From Ditibartonella choladocola (lineage in GTDB: Bacteria; Pseudomonadota; Alphaproteobacteria; Rhizobiales; Rhizobiaceae): DNA of 64,000 bases. The notes under the pieces are model-generated. The model saw only the letters and a list, made by a program, of their open reading frames with translations. It searched no databases and was not told the origin of the DNA. The translations under genes were made by a program, and so were the position numbers. How positions within the stretch are numbered: the stretch's first letter is position 1; every line of letters starts with the position of its first letter. Positions 1 through 12,700 of this stretch are shown here, piece after piece. Location of the stretch: positions 248,001 through 312,000 of the forward strand of contig NZ_CP015625.1 in NCBI RefSeq assembly GCF_002007565.1, given 5' to 3'.

Positions 1-1228
1 TATTCCTGAAACGCAAAAGCGCACCGGATCTTTCGAGAAGTGTTTTGGCAATAAACAATCCAAGTCCCAATCCCCCGCCCTGACTGTCGGCATGGCGGCT
101 TGTCGTATAAGGCTCGCCGATGCGATCAAGAATTGACGGGTCATAACCATGTCCATCATCAATAATAGTCAAGGCAACATATTTTTCATTCCATTTATAC
201 TGGATAATGATTTTGCTGCGCGCAAAATCGACTGCATTTTCCAAAAGATTGCCGAGGCCATACAAAATACCGGGATTGCGCGGAAAAACCGGTTCGTCAC
301 CGACCGTTTCGCCCTTTTCGATAATAATGTCGATACCGAATTCACGTAACGGTTCGGAAACTTCCTGAAGAAGCTCCAGAAGGCTCAAATGTGAAAGATG
401 GTCTTCACCCTGGCTTGAAAGTGTCGTCAAACGTTTCAATATGTTTCTGCAACGTTCTGTCTGGCTTAAAAGAAGGCTTAAATCGTCGCCGATTGCAGGA
501 TCATCCTTCAATCCGTTGTACATTTCTTTGACAACAAGCTGGATTGTTGCAAGCGGTGTTCCAAGTTCATGCGCCGCGGCGGCAGCCAGACCATCGAGTT
601 CGGACAGGTGTTTTTCATGCTGCATGATGAGTTCGGTGGCACTGAGCGCATCGGCCAGACTTCTGGTTTCTTCCGCCACTCTGTAACCATAGGCTGTCGT
701 GAAGATGAGGAACGAAACAATTGCCGTCCATATACCGTCGACAAGAAGCCGTGGTGTCTCGATTGTCCGCCCCGGATACCAGGGCAAAGGTTCCGAATAG
801 GTTGAAAGAATGCTGGCAAAAATGATAACCAGAAGATTGAGAAAAATGATATGTTTGCGCGGAAGAGACGTTGCAGATATTACGGCGGGTGCAATTAACA
901 AAACCGAAAACGGATTTTGCAAACCGCCTGTCAAATAAAGCAAAGCCGCATATTGCAGAATATCGACGCCCAGTATTGTAGTTGCAACATTGGATGACAA
1001 GCGGTCATTGATGGAATAAAAAAAGGTCAGAAAAATATTGAGCCAGATGGATGCGGCAATCAATATTGTGCATGGAATGATGGGAAACTTAAATCCGAGA
1101 TAAACAGAAACAAAAGCAATTGTAATTGTCTGGCTGAAAATCGCAAGCCAACGGATACGCACAAGTGTCGTCGAACGCAAACGGCGCGAATAGGTGGAGG
1201 TGCGTTGAAAAAATTCCTTTTCCATCAT
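1..1228 (-). CDS. actS: RegB/ActS/PrrB-type redox sensor histidine kinase (C-terminus cut off by window edge)
   Basis: Membrane sensor kinase that in this family phosphorylates the response regulator RegA/ActR to control redox- and energy-related genes. Reading the minus strand from ATG at 1228 (AAAGG five bases upstream; a second ATG follows directly) gives about 409 codons before the window ends. Seen: several hydrophobic segments in residues 25-185; the GGLQNPF heptad at about 101-107, the family's quinone-binding signature; an H-box with His about 220 in AHELGTPLATI; a Cys at about 260 in ERCRNIL, matching the redox-active cysteine of RegB; an N-box (NLLENAVDFA); and a G-box GGGLGLGLF. 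The last residues lie outside the window. It follows hrpB on the same strand after 92 bases, so they may be cotranscribed. The partner regulator gene is not in the window. The family call is firm; the symbol is by homology only. Confidence 0.88.
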   Translation of the reverse strand, partial: MMEKEFFQRTSTYSRRLRSTTLVRIRWLAIFSQTITIAFVSVYLGFKFPIIPCTILIAASIWLNIFLTFFYSINDRLSSNVATTILGVDILQYAALLYLTGGLQNPFSVLLIAPAVISATSLPRKHIIFLNLLVIIFASILSTYSEPLPWYPGRTIETPRLLVDGIWTAIVSFLIFTTAYGYRVAEETRSLADALSATELIMQHEKHLSELDGLAAAAAHELGTPLATIQLVVKEMYNGLKDDPAIGDDLSLLLSQTERCRNILKRLTTLSSQGEDHLSHLSLLELLQEVSEPLREFGIDIIIEKGETVGDEPVFPRNPGILYGLGNLLENAVDFARSKIIIQYKWNEKYVALTIIDDGHGYDPSILDRIGEPYTTSRHADSQGGGLGLGLFIAKTLLERSGALLRFRN

Positions 1229-1320
1229 TTTACCTTTGCGACGTTACCCGCATTTTATTCAAGGGAAGTTCGACGGGCTAATCCCGTATGATGTGTTTAA
1301 AGCCGATTATTGTCCGGATT

Positions 1321-3804
1321 TCAACCGGTTCGAGGTTTTGCCCGTCGCGTCGGGAGTGCGGAAAGCGGATCTTCCGGCCACGGGTGTTTGGGATAACGGC
1401 CGCGCATGTCGGCTCTTACATCGTTCCATGAACCACGCCAGAAGCCCGGCAAATCCCGCGTGATCTGTATTGGCCGGTGCGAGGGGGAAAGGAGTTCCAG
1501 AACAAGTGGTATATGCCCGTCGGCAATGGAAGGATGTTGACTTAGCCCGAATAATTCCTGAACACGAACAGAGATGAGAGGTGCTTCCCCTTCATAATTG
1601 ATCGCAATATCAGAGCCGGTCGGTACTGTAAAATGCGTTGGCGCTTTTTTATCTATTTCATTTTGCAGTTGATAAGGAACAAGCGAAACAAGACCGTTAT
1701 AAATGCTATTGTCTCTTATTCTATCAAGCTGCGGTTCGCCTGTCAGGAAGGGTAAAAGCCAGTCATCGAGCTTCTCTAAAAGTTCTTTATCCGACATTTC
1801 GGGCCACGGTTCTCCAAGCCCCTGATGCAACCACTGAAGCCGTTGTCTTAAAGCAATGGTCTCTTTTGTCCACGGGAGAATGTTCAGCCCATAACGGCGG
1901 ATAGCCATAATAACAGCCTGATCGGCTTTTTCACCTTTTGGCAGCGGAAGTGTTTTTTCACCAAGAACAACCGCCCCGATTTTTTGAATTTCTCGCGCAC
2001 GCAAGGAATGCGATTGCGCGTCAAAAGAAATTTCTGTGCGGCCTTCTATCTCGGCGTTCAAAACAGTGCGGATTGTTTCTTCGTCGATTTTTGTGGCTGT
2101 AATGATACGCGCCTCTTCGGCTTTTCCCATCATATCGGCAACCACGAGATAATCTGTTTTGAAAAACGGCGATAATTCGTCGGCGACAACGCCTCTTCCA
2201 TTGGCTGTTAAAAAACGCCCGTTATTGCCTCTTGCTTTGGCAACACGGTCAGGCCAAGCAAAAAGCAGAAGCCGCCCCGCCTGGTCGGCGGAAAGGAGGG
2301 GTAAATTATCAATATCATCACTGCTATCAGGATATTGTTGTTTGACAAGACGCTTGACCAGTAAACGCGCTTTTTTTGCTCTGTCCGATTTGTCTACACG
2401 GAAATTTTCAATTCTGCGTTCAATATCATCGTCGTTGCCGCCAAGTCCGCGCTCTGTCAAAATAACTGCAATTTCGCTTGCCAAATGCATTTCTTCAATG
2501 GTTTTTGTTTTGATAAGCATGGCGGATAAGCGTACCGGCAATGCGGTTTTGCGCATTTTTTCGCCTATGGCGGTGATGCGTCCATTTTTATCAATGGCAT
2601 CGAGATTTTTTAACAGTTCGCGTGCTTCATTCAATTGCGGTTTTGACGGCGGGTCAAGAAAAACAAGTTGCGATATATCGGTGATGCCAAAGGCTGCGCT
2701 ATCAAGCAAAAGGCCGGAAAGATCGGCGGTCAATATTTCTGGGGTTTGATAATCGGGAAGTGAAGATGTTTGCCCTTCATGCCAAAGACGCACGGCAATG
2801 CCATGCGAAGTTCTTCCGGCGCGGCCGGCGCGCTGGTCAACGGAAGCACGCGAAGCCCGAACCGTTTCCAGCCTTGTTATTCCGGTTGCAGGCTCAAAAA
2901 GCGGAACCCGCGAAAGCCCGCTATCAATAACAACGCCGACGCCCTCGATTGTCAGCGAGCTTTCGGCAATGGAGGTTGCAAGAACAATTTTACGCTTGCC
3001 CCGTTCCGCCGGTTTGATTGCCAAATCCTGTTCTTTACTATCCATTGCACCGTAAAGAGGAGCAATAATGGTATTTTTATCAACCATATCGGCAAGCAAA
3101 CGTGCAGTTTTGTTTATTTCCCTTTGTCCGGGCAAAAAGGCCAGAATATTTTCCGGTTGTGACGACAACCAGTGATAGATGGTTTTTGCCATAGATTCTT
3201 CGAGATTGTCCCCGACCTTTCGGGGTTGGTAGACGATGTCGACAGGAAAGCTCCGCCCCTTGGATTCTATCAAAGGAGCCGATTGAAGAATTTTGGAAAT
3301 TCTCGCCCCGTCAAGTGTTGCCGACATCACAAGAATTCTCAAATCGGGCCTTAACCCGCCCTGAATATCAAGCGTCAGTGCCAAGCCGAAATCGGCATCA
3401 AGACTGCGTTCATGAAATTCGTCGAATAAAACTGCTGCTACCTCCGATAATTCCGGATCGTCAAGAACCATGCGCGAATAAACCCCCTCGGTCACCACAA
3501 CAATGCGCGTGCTTTTGGAAATTTTTTTATCAAAGCGCATGATATAGCCGACAGTTTCACCGACTTTTTCTCCTAGTCGCATTGCCATTTGGCGGGCAGC
3601 CGCACGAGCCGCAAGGCGCCTCGGTTCGAGCAGAATGAATTTTTTATCCCTGCACCAATCCTGTTTTAGCAAATGGAGCGGCACAAGGGTGGTTTTTCCG
3701 GCACCCGGCGGGGCAACAAGAATGGCTTTATTATTGTTTTGAAGCGCTTGATCGAGCGCAGGAAGTGCTTCGTTAACAGGAAGATTTTGTTTGTCTTGGT
3801 TCAT
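1321..3804 (-). CDS. hrpB: ATP-dependent helicase HrpB (DEAH/RHA family)
   Basis: Predicted RNA-dependent NTPase/helicase of the DExH HrpB family; its cellular role is poorly defined. The protein is about 827 residues from the ATG at 3804, close to the usual 800-840. Seen in order: Walker A APPGAGKTT near residue 32; the DEFH box followed by ERSLDADFG; motif III SAT (VMSATLDG); motif VI QRAGRAGR; then the long HrpB-specific C-terminal region. The reading frame extends 25 codons upstream to a TTG at 3879, but the ATG gives the typical N-terminus leading straight into the helicase core. No strong ribosome site is seen at either start. The gene is divergent from the RidA-family gene and lies upstream of the sensor kinase gene on the same strand. 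Confidence 0.93.
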   Translation of the reverse strand: MNQDKQNLPVNEALPALDQALQNNNKAILVAPPGAGKTTLVPLHLLKQDWCRDKKFILLEPRRLAARAAARQMAMRLGEKVGETVGYIMRFDKKISKSTRIVVVTEGVYSRMVLDDPELSEVAAVLFDEFHERSLDADFGLALTLDIQGGLRPDLRILVMSATLDGARISKILQSAPLIESKGRSFPVDIVYQPRKVGDNLEESMAKTIYHWLSSQPENILAFLPGQREINKTARLLADMVDKNTIIAPLYGAMDSKEQDLAIKPAERGKRKIVLATSIAESSLTIEGVGVVIDSGLSRVPLFEPATGITRLETVRASRASVDQRAGRAGRTSHGIAVRLWHEGQTSSLPDYQTPEILTADLSGLLLDSAAFGITDISQLVFLDPPSKPQLNEARELLKNLDAIDKNGRITAIGEKMRKTALPVRLSAMLIKTKTIEEMHLASEIAVILTERGLGGNDDDIERRIENFRVDKSDRAKKARLLVKRLVKQQYPDSSDDIDNLPLLSADQAGRLLLFAWPDRVAKARGNNGRFLTANGRGVVADELSPFFKTDYLVVADMMGKAEEARIITATKIDEETIRTVLNAEIEGRTEISFDAQSHSLRAREIQKIGAVVLGEKTLPLPKGEKADQAVIMAIRRYGLNILPWTKETIALRQRLQWLHQGLGEPWPEMSDKELLEKLDDWLLPFLTGEPQLDRIRDNSIYNGLVSLVPYQLQNEIDKKAPTHFTVPTGSDIAINYEGEAPLISVRVQELFGLSQHPSIADGHIPLVLELLSPSHRPIQITRDLPGFWRGSWNDVRADMRGRYPKHPWPEDPLSALPTRRAKPRTG

Positions 3805-3924
3805 ACAGGCTTTGTGAATAACTATTGGAACATCTTTATGGCACGCAAAAGAAATAGACTTTCGCCCGTCAAATGCCAATAAATAAACAGCCTGACAATG
3901 CAGGATTAATCAAGGGAAAATATT

Positions 3925-4269
3925 ATGACGATAAAACGTATTGATGCCAATAAACGGATGAGTGAAGCCGTTATTTATAATGGTATGGTTTTTCTTTCAG
4001 GGCAAGTTGGCAGCCCCGGAAAAACCACCAAAGAACAAACAGTAGAAGCACTTGCTGCAATCGACCGCCTCTTGAAACAGGCAGGAACCGATAAATCGCG
4101 CATTTTATCAGCAACAATCTGGCTTGCCGATATGGTTGATTTTGACGTTATGAACGAGGTTTGGGAAGCGTGGCTTGAAAAAGATTCAGCTCCCGCACGT
4201 GCAACTTGTGAAGCGCAGCTCGCCTCTCCTCTTTATCGGGTAGAAATCATTGTAACAGCCGCTCTCTAA
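3925..4269 (+). CDS. RidA/YjgF-family protein (Rid superfamily)
   Basis: Small 114-residue protein of the Rid superfamily. Archetypal RidA hydrolyses reactive enamine/imine intermediates from PLP enzymes, protecting the cell from 2-aminoacrylate damage, but many subfamilies have unknown substrates. Seen: the SGQVG strand-turn near residue 26 and the C-terminal block APARATCEAQLASPLYRVEI, where RidA proteins place the substrate-binding arginine and the VEI strand. It is more like the YoaB-type short relatives than canonical RidA, so deaminase activity should not be assumed. AAGGGAAAATATT precedes the ATG and gives a good ribosome site. It is a single gene, divergent from hrpB, 471 bases before gyrB. 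Confidence 0.85.
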   Translation: MTIKRIDANKRMSEAVIYNGMVFLSGQVGSPGKTTKEQTVEALAAIDRLLKQAGTDKSRILSATIWLADMVDFDVMNEVWEAWLEKDSAPARATCEAQLASPLYRVEIIVTAAL

Positions 4270-7170
<2,901 letters not shown>

Positions 7171-7229
7171 CGGAATTTCATTGTGCCGGATGATACAAAT
7201 GTTTGCGGAAAACATCCGGCGCAGAAGCT

Positions 7230-7274
7230 GTGTTCGTTAAAGCCGTGTTCTTTAAATCAGTGTTCTTTAAATCC
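7230..7274 (+). repeat. 15-bp tandem repeat, three units, in the gyrB 3' region
   Basis: GTGTTC recurs at 7230, 7245 and 7260, exactly 15 bases apart. The units read approximately GTGTTCGTTAAAGCC, GTGTTCTTTAAATCA and GTGTTCTTTAAATCC. The array lies between the gyrB stop and its terminator, in transcribed but untranslated sequence. No function is known. Confidence 0.75.
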
Positions 7275-7312
7275 GGCACGGCTCTTTTATCCTTCCCGCT
7301 TTATTTGAACAG

Positions 7313-7339
7313 ACCGGCCTTGTTTAAAGGCCGGTTTTT
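7313..7339 (+). terminator. Rho-independent terminator of gyrB
   Basis: Perfect 9-bp stem ACCGGCCTT/AAGGCCGGT with a five-base loop (GTTTA), followed by a run of T. It lies 140 bases after the gyrB stop. Confidence 0.9.
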
Positions 7340-8234
7340 ATCAGGCTTTTGATCTCCCGAAATTTGTTTAACAAAGCCGATTTTTTTAAGACAGATTTTT
7401 CCACGTGTGACGGGATGTGTTCTAACAATCATTCGTCAATTCAAGATTTACGATGTCAGGCGTTTCTGCGACGGGTTAATAAACATAGTGCAATTGTCTT
7501 GCACTATTTTGCAAAAGTCCGACTATGACACTTTGAATTTATAGCCTGTCGATTTCAATTATATGCGACTGCGAATTTATATCCCGATGAGCTTTTCGCT
7601 CTTCTGTTTACCCCTGTCGCTTCCCGGCAAAAATGGCAAAGATGGATAATGCTGCCGGTTTTCAATAATAAAATTCCGGTTTTCCGGATGAACAACACCA
7701 CTCTATCCGGAGTCCCGCCAGAAATCGGTTCGGCGAAACCGGATAAATCCAACCATGATAAAATTGGCATTTTTTAAATCAGGATGGAAATTGACCTTCA
7801 GGAAAGGCATATCAAATCTTGAAAACAATTGCGGTTTTTTCCGAATTTCCTTTCCCGTGGGGCAAAGATAATGTGTTTTCAGCGATATTGATGCCAACAA
7901 TAAGAAAATTGGCAGCCTATGGCAGAGAGAAACAAAATCGACGTAATAAAACAGGCTATAGGATAAAACAGGTTAAATGGACTTTTACGACAAAATATTG
8001 GCGAACGAAAACTGTTCACCCCGATAAGCTATGAGATGTCGGGAACATAATTATATCGGGAATTTTGAAATTGTTTTAGTCGAAACGGCAAATGAAAGGC
8101 CGGTTCCCGCCAAGACAATTACCAATAACAGATAAAAGTTGACGGCAGGCAAGCGGTTTGAAATTCGCGCTAGTTAAAACACGAAGCCCATCAAATGCAC
8201 TGATAACGGTGTGATTAACTCTAAACTGAAAATT
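7340..8234. other. Gene-free stretch between gyrB and pncB
   Basis: About 0.9 kb after the gyrB terminator holds no credible coding sequence. The short open frames (for example 7819-8034 plus and 7703-7900 minus) lack recognisable motifs and good ribosome sites. No tRNA, rRNA or known riboswitch was recognised. It may hold an unrecognised small RNA or decayed gene remnants. Confidence 0.4.
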
Positions 8235-8279
8235 ATTGGCGGCCAATAAAGCTTTATCTGAACGTTATTGGCCGCCAAT
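8235..8279 (-). terminator. Long hairpin downstream of pncB, probable terminator
   Basis: A perfect 15-bp inverted repeat pairs 8235-8249 (ATTGGCGGCCAATAA) with 8265-8279, with a 15-base spacer. Each arm is itself nearly palindromic (TTGGC..GCCAA). It sits 51 bases past the pncB stop on the minus strand and is followed in that direction by AATTTTCAG, a weak T-run. It is most simply a pncB terminator; a double operator is possible. Confidence 0.55.
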
Positions 8280-8330
8280 GGAACATAGAGGTAAATCCTG
8301 AGAACAGGCTAAACCGGAAACGGAATGCTC

Positions 8331-9635
8331 TTACACCCTTACCGGCTTTGCCACGCGCTCTTCATTGCCGAAAAATTGCAAGTACCGGCGAATTTCACTT
8401 GGCTCGCCAATAGCTTTTTCAGGATTATCCGAAAGTTTCACAGCCGGTCTGCCATTGGCATGGGTAACCTTGCAAACAAGTGAAATTGCATCAAGTTCTT
8501 TGATGTCTTTGGGAGCACAACCGACAAAATCATTGGTCAGATTTGTTCCCCAACCGAAGCTCATGCGAACACGCCCTTGAAAATGCTTGTAGGTTTCCTC
8601 GATTGTATCGACATCCAATGCATCGGAAAAAACAATAAGTTTTTCACGCGGGTCCTTGCCGTGGTCTTTCCACCACTTGATAATGCGTTCGCCCCCTTCG
8701 ATCGGCGGTGCACTATCCGGACGGAAGCCTGTCCAGTCTGCCACCCATTGAGGTGCATTGCGTAAAAATGCCGCCGTACCGAAAGCGTCAGGCAGTGCAA
8801 CCAGAAGATTACCGCCATAATAACGGTTCCAATCCTGCATAATCCGGTAAGGAGCTGTGCGCAATTCCTCGTCATTATTGGCAAGGGCCGCAACAACCAT
8901 CGGCAGTTCATGTGCATTGGTGCCGATTGCTTCCAAATCGTTGTTCATGGCAAGAAGAACATTGGAAGTACCGGTAAATGAATTCCCGATTCCCTCTTTT
9001 AAAGCCTCGACACACCAGCGTTGCCACAAAAACGAATGGCGCCGGCGTGTACCGAAATCGGAAATACGAATATCCGGATATTTTTTAAGCCGCTCGACCT
9101 TGCTCCACATTTTCGCTTTTGCGCGCGCATAGAGAATATCGAGTGCGAACCGTCCGAGATTGCGCATTGCCGCGCGCGAACGCAATTCATTGATAATCGA
9201 GAGTGCAGGTATTTCCCACATTGTGGTGTGTGTCCACGGCCCCTCGAAATTCAAAATATATTGCCCGTCTTTACGTGTCAGCTCGTAATCAGGCAATTGG
9301 AAACCCTGAAGCCAATGGAGAAAATCCGGTGTAAAAATTTGCTTGCGGCCATAAAATGTATTACCGGCAAGCCAAATCATTTCCTTTTTGGTGAATTTCA
9401 AAGTACGGGCATGATCGAGCTGTGCCCGTAATTCCGATTCATCAATTTCATCTGCCAGCCGAACCGTTTTTGTCCGGTTAATCAGTGAAAAAGTCACATC
9501 GACATCCGAATAAAGTCCCCAAATCATCTGTAACATCAGGAACTTATAGAAATCGGTATCAAGCAGCGATCTTATAATAGGATCAAGCTTCCATGTGTGA
9601 TTATATACACGTTCTGCAATATCGGTTTGCGCCAT
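8331..9635 (-). CDS. pncB: Nicotinate phosphoribosyltransferase
   Basis: Catalyses nicotinate + PRPP (+ ATP) to nicotinate mononucleotide in the Preiss-Handler NAD salvage pathway, in the cytosol. The product is 434 residues, the expected length for the bacterial PncB1-like family. Seen: the N-terminal [13 protein letters not shown], the central [20 protein letters not shown], the [10 protein letters not shown] block (residue about 240) holding the histidine phosphorylated during catalysis, and the C-terminal [12 protein letters not shown]. The start is ATG at 9635. Single gene on the minus strand. The upstream region around 9665-9690 holds the small dyad AAGGTTACCTT, which may be an operator; the regulator is unknown. 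Confidence 0.97.
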   Translation of the reverse strand: MAQTDIAERVYNHTWKLDPIIRSLLDTDFYKFLMLQMIWGLYSDVDVTFSLINRTKTVRLADEIDESELRAQLDHARTLKFTKKEMIWLAGNTFYGRKQIFTPDFLHWLQGFQLPDYELTRKDGQYILNFEGPWTHTTMWEIPALSIINELRSRAAMRNLGRFALDILYARAKAKMWSKVERLKKYPDIRISDFGTRRRHSFLWQRWCVEALKEGIGNSFTGTSNVLLAMNNDLEAIGTNAHELPMVVAALANNDEELRTAPYRIMQDWNRYYGGNLLVALPDAFGTAAFLRNAPQWVADWTGFRPDSAPPIEGGERIIKWWKDHGKDPREKLIVFSDALDVDTIEETYKHFQGRVRMSFGWGTNLTNDFVGCAPKDIKELDAISLVCKVTHANGRPAVKLSDNPEKAIGEPSEIRRYLQFFGNEERVAKPVRV

Positions 9636-9723
9636 AACACTTTCAATCTGTTTGTTGACTCTACCTTACAAGAAAAGGTTACCTTGATAAAAGAACAAAG
9701 GAAAGTAAAGCCTTCGCGAGGTG

Positions 9724-9751
9724 CTTCAAGGAGTCTTTAGACTCCTTGAAG
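9724..9751 (-). terminator. 12-bp hairpin directly after the glucan synthase stop codon
   Basis: Perfect 12-bp stem CTTCAAGGAGTC/GACTCCTTGAAG with a four-base loop, adjacent to the stop codon at 9752-9754. There is no T-run behind it on the minus strand, so it may terminate weakly or protect the mRNA 3' end. Confidence 0.6.
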
Positions 9752-12700
9752 TCATTTATCGATCGTCAGATTGATTTCATGATGTCCTGTCTTTTTCAGA
9801 CCGATGCCGTTTTCAGGTTTATCGACCGTCTTCTCATCAACGGTCAAAGCGGGCGTTTTACCGCGATTAACCTTGATAACATAGGTTGCATTATCAAATT
9901 TGACAGTCGCTTCGTAACCCGGCCAATCTTTTGGCAGACATGGTTCGAGATAAAGTTTGGAACCCTTGCGGTTAATGCCGAGAATAGTTTCTGTCGCCGC
10001 ACGATAGAACCAGCCGGCCGAACCCGTATACCAGGTCCATCCGCCCTGACCGCGCCGTGGCTCGACAGAGTATATATCGGCAGAAATCACATAAGGTTCG
10101 ACACGATAGACATGAGGATTTTTCCCGTGCGAAATCGGGTTAATCATCGAAAAGACCTGATAAGCCTTATCGTTCTCCTCAAGTTTGGCAAGTGCCAGAA
10201 TGCTCCAGATTGCGCCATGGGTATATTGACCGCCATTTTCGCGAATACCCGCCGGATAGCCCTTGATATATCCGGGTTCAAGCTCGGTCTTGTCGAATGG
10301 TGGCCAGAACAGGCGTATAAGTTGACCTTTCTCGTCCAGCAATTGGTCAAGCATGGATTGCATGGCTTGTTTTTGGTGTTCTTCCGTTCCCATGCCGGAA
10401 ATAACACTCCATGATTGGGCAATTGTATCAATCTGGCATTCATCATTGGTGTGTGAACCCAAAGGTTCTCCATTATCGAAATAACCACGACGATACCATT
10501 TTCCATCCCACCCGCTGGTTTCAAGTGCTTTGGTCAGTGTTTCGAGGTGATGCGTCCATGTCTTGACGCGCTTTTCATCCTTGCGTTCTTCGGCAATCGG
10601 AATGAAAGCTTGTAAAGCCGTGCCAAGGAACCAGCCGAGCCAGACACTTTCGCCTTTCCCTTCTATGCCGACAAGATTCATTCCGTCATTCCAGTCACCG
10701 CCCAGCATTAACGGCAAGCCGTGTTCGCCGGTACGTTTGACTGCAAGGTCAAGGGCGAGTGCGCAATGCTCGTAAAGTGTTGCGGTTTTTGGCGAAACGG
10801 CTGGCTGGAAATAGCTGTCATGCTGACCTTCCTTGAGCTTGTCGCCATCAATAAAAGCAATGTCTGTATCAAGAAACGCATGATCGCCCGTGCTATTGAC
10901 ATAAAGCGCAGTACCATAACCGAGCCATGCCACGTCATCGGAAATCAATGTTCTGACACCGGCGCCGCTATCGGGCAGCCACCAATGTTGTACATCGCCT
11001 TCCGGAAACTGGCGTGATGCGGCATTGATGATCTGTTCGCGGGCGAGTTCCGGCTTGAGCAGCAAGAGTGACAAAGTATCCTGCAACTGGTCGCGGAAAC
11101 CGAACGCCCCGCTTGCCTGATAGAATGCAGCGCGCGCCATGATGCGGCATGCATAGGTTTGATAGGGAAGCCAGTTGTTGACCATGAGATCGAATGAACG
11201 GTCATTTGTTTTGACCTGTAGGCCGGAAACAAAATCGGTCCATTGTTTTTTCTCTTTTTCAAGAACAGAGGTGAAAGTCTCTTTGCGTATGCTATCAAGC
11301 AATTTTTCGGCTTCAACTCTATTCCGTGCATTACCGAGATAGAAGATGATCTCTTTCTTTTCACCGGCTTTCAATTCAATATCAAAAGCAAGTGCGGAGC
11401 ATGGATCACGTCCGGCTTCAACCGTGTTGGAAAGCGCCTCTCCTTGACGGATTGCTTGCGGATGTTTGACAGTGCCGATCGAGCCGATGAACTCCGTTCT
11501 GTCGGCTGTGTAACTTGAAGGTGTGCTGTTAGCCGCAATGAAGCTGACTTCTTCGGACTTTTCCGTATGATAAGGATTGCGAACAAAAAGCGCACCGCGT
11601 TTTTTGTCATAATCGGGAATGATGAAGGGAGCAGCTTTTGCCCTGACTGTGCCCAATACCCATTCGACATAATCGTAAAGTCTCAGACTTCTTGAACTCT
11701 TGTCATCGTTTTTGATAACAAGACGCGAAAGCCTGATCGGGCGTTTATTATCGACGGTATGGGTCAATTCCAGACTTATCGCTCCGTGTTTCGACGTGAA
11801 TGTCGAATAGCCAAGGCCGTGGCGCGCTTCGTAAAGTGCCGTGTCATCACATTCGACAACCGATACCGGCGAGAAACGTTTTAACGAGTGGCGGTCAACG
11901 ATATAAAGAGCCTCACCCGGACGATTGACAACAGGGTCGTTCGCCCACGGTGTCAATTGGTAATCGCGGCTATTGCCCGACCAGGTAAAGCTCGACCCTT
12001 CTGCCGAAACATGGAAACCGAAATGTTCGTTTGAAATAACGTTAATCCATGGATTTGGCGTTGCATTTCTTCCCGAAAGACGAATAACGTAGCTATTATC
12101 CTTGTCGAAGCCGCCATAGCCATTCCAATAAGCAAGGTCTTTGCCATCAGGAAGCGGGCAGGATTTATGCTGGTCGCCAATGATACCGATAGATGTAAAT
12201 TGGCCTTGTTCAAGTGGCATAACGATCTCTTCGTGTTTGCCGCTTTTGCGTTGGGCAGCTTTCCCATTGGTATGCGTCTTGGCAGATTGGGCAGCCTCGT
12301 CCTCCTTGTTGCGGTGGGAAAGGTCGGAATCAATATTTTCCATGCGCTGCATCTGTTCGGACAAGGAACCGTTTTGGGCTTGCAAAACAATGCGGGCGCT
12401 TGCAAGCAAAGTTTTAAAACTCTGCTCGTTCATCTGGTCACGACGGATGGTGAAAATATGTTGGCGTCCGTCTGCTTCAGCGGTGCGGTTGCGATAACCT
12501 TCGCACATCCATTCGATCGCGCGTTGGGTATCTTGCGCATAAGAAAATGCCCGTTCATTCAAAATGACAACATCGACAGTCAGTCCGCGCATCCGCCAAT
12601 ATTCATGGGCTTTCAAAAGCCCGCGCAAGACTTCCAGATCGGCTTCATTATCAAGTCTGAGAAGGAAGATCGGAAAGTCGCCCGATATTGACATCGGCCA

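Noticed and set aside
508..819. Open frames inside the 1-1228 region on the plus strand and in other minus frames
   Set aside because: They are shadows of the sensor kinase gene, whose continuous minus-strand frame shows all kinase motifs.
7819..8034. 71-codon plus-strand open frame in the gyrB-pncB gap
   Set aside because: No recognisable motif or strong ribosome site, and nothing nearby supports it.
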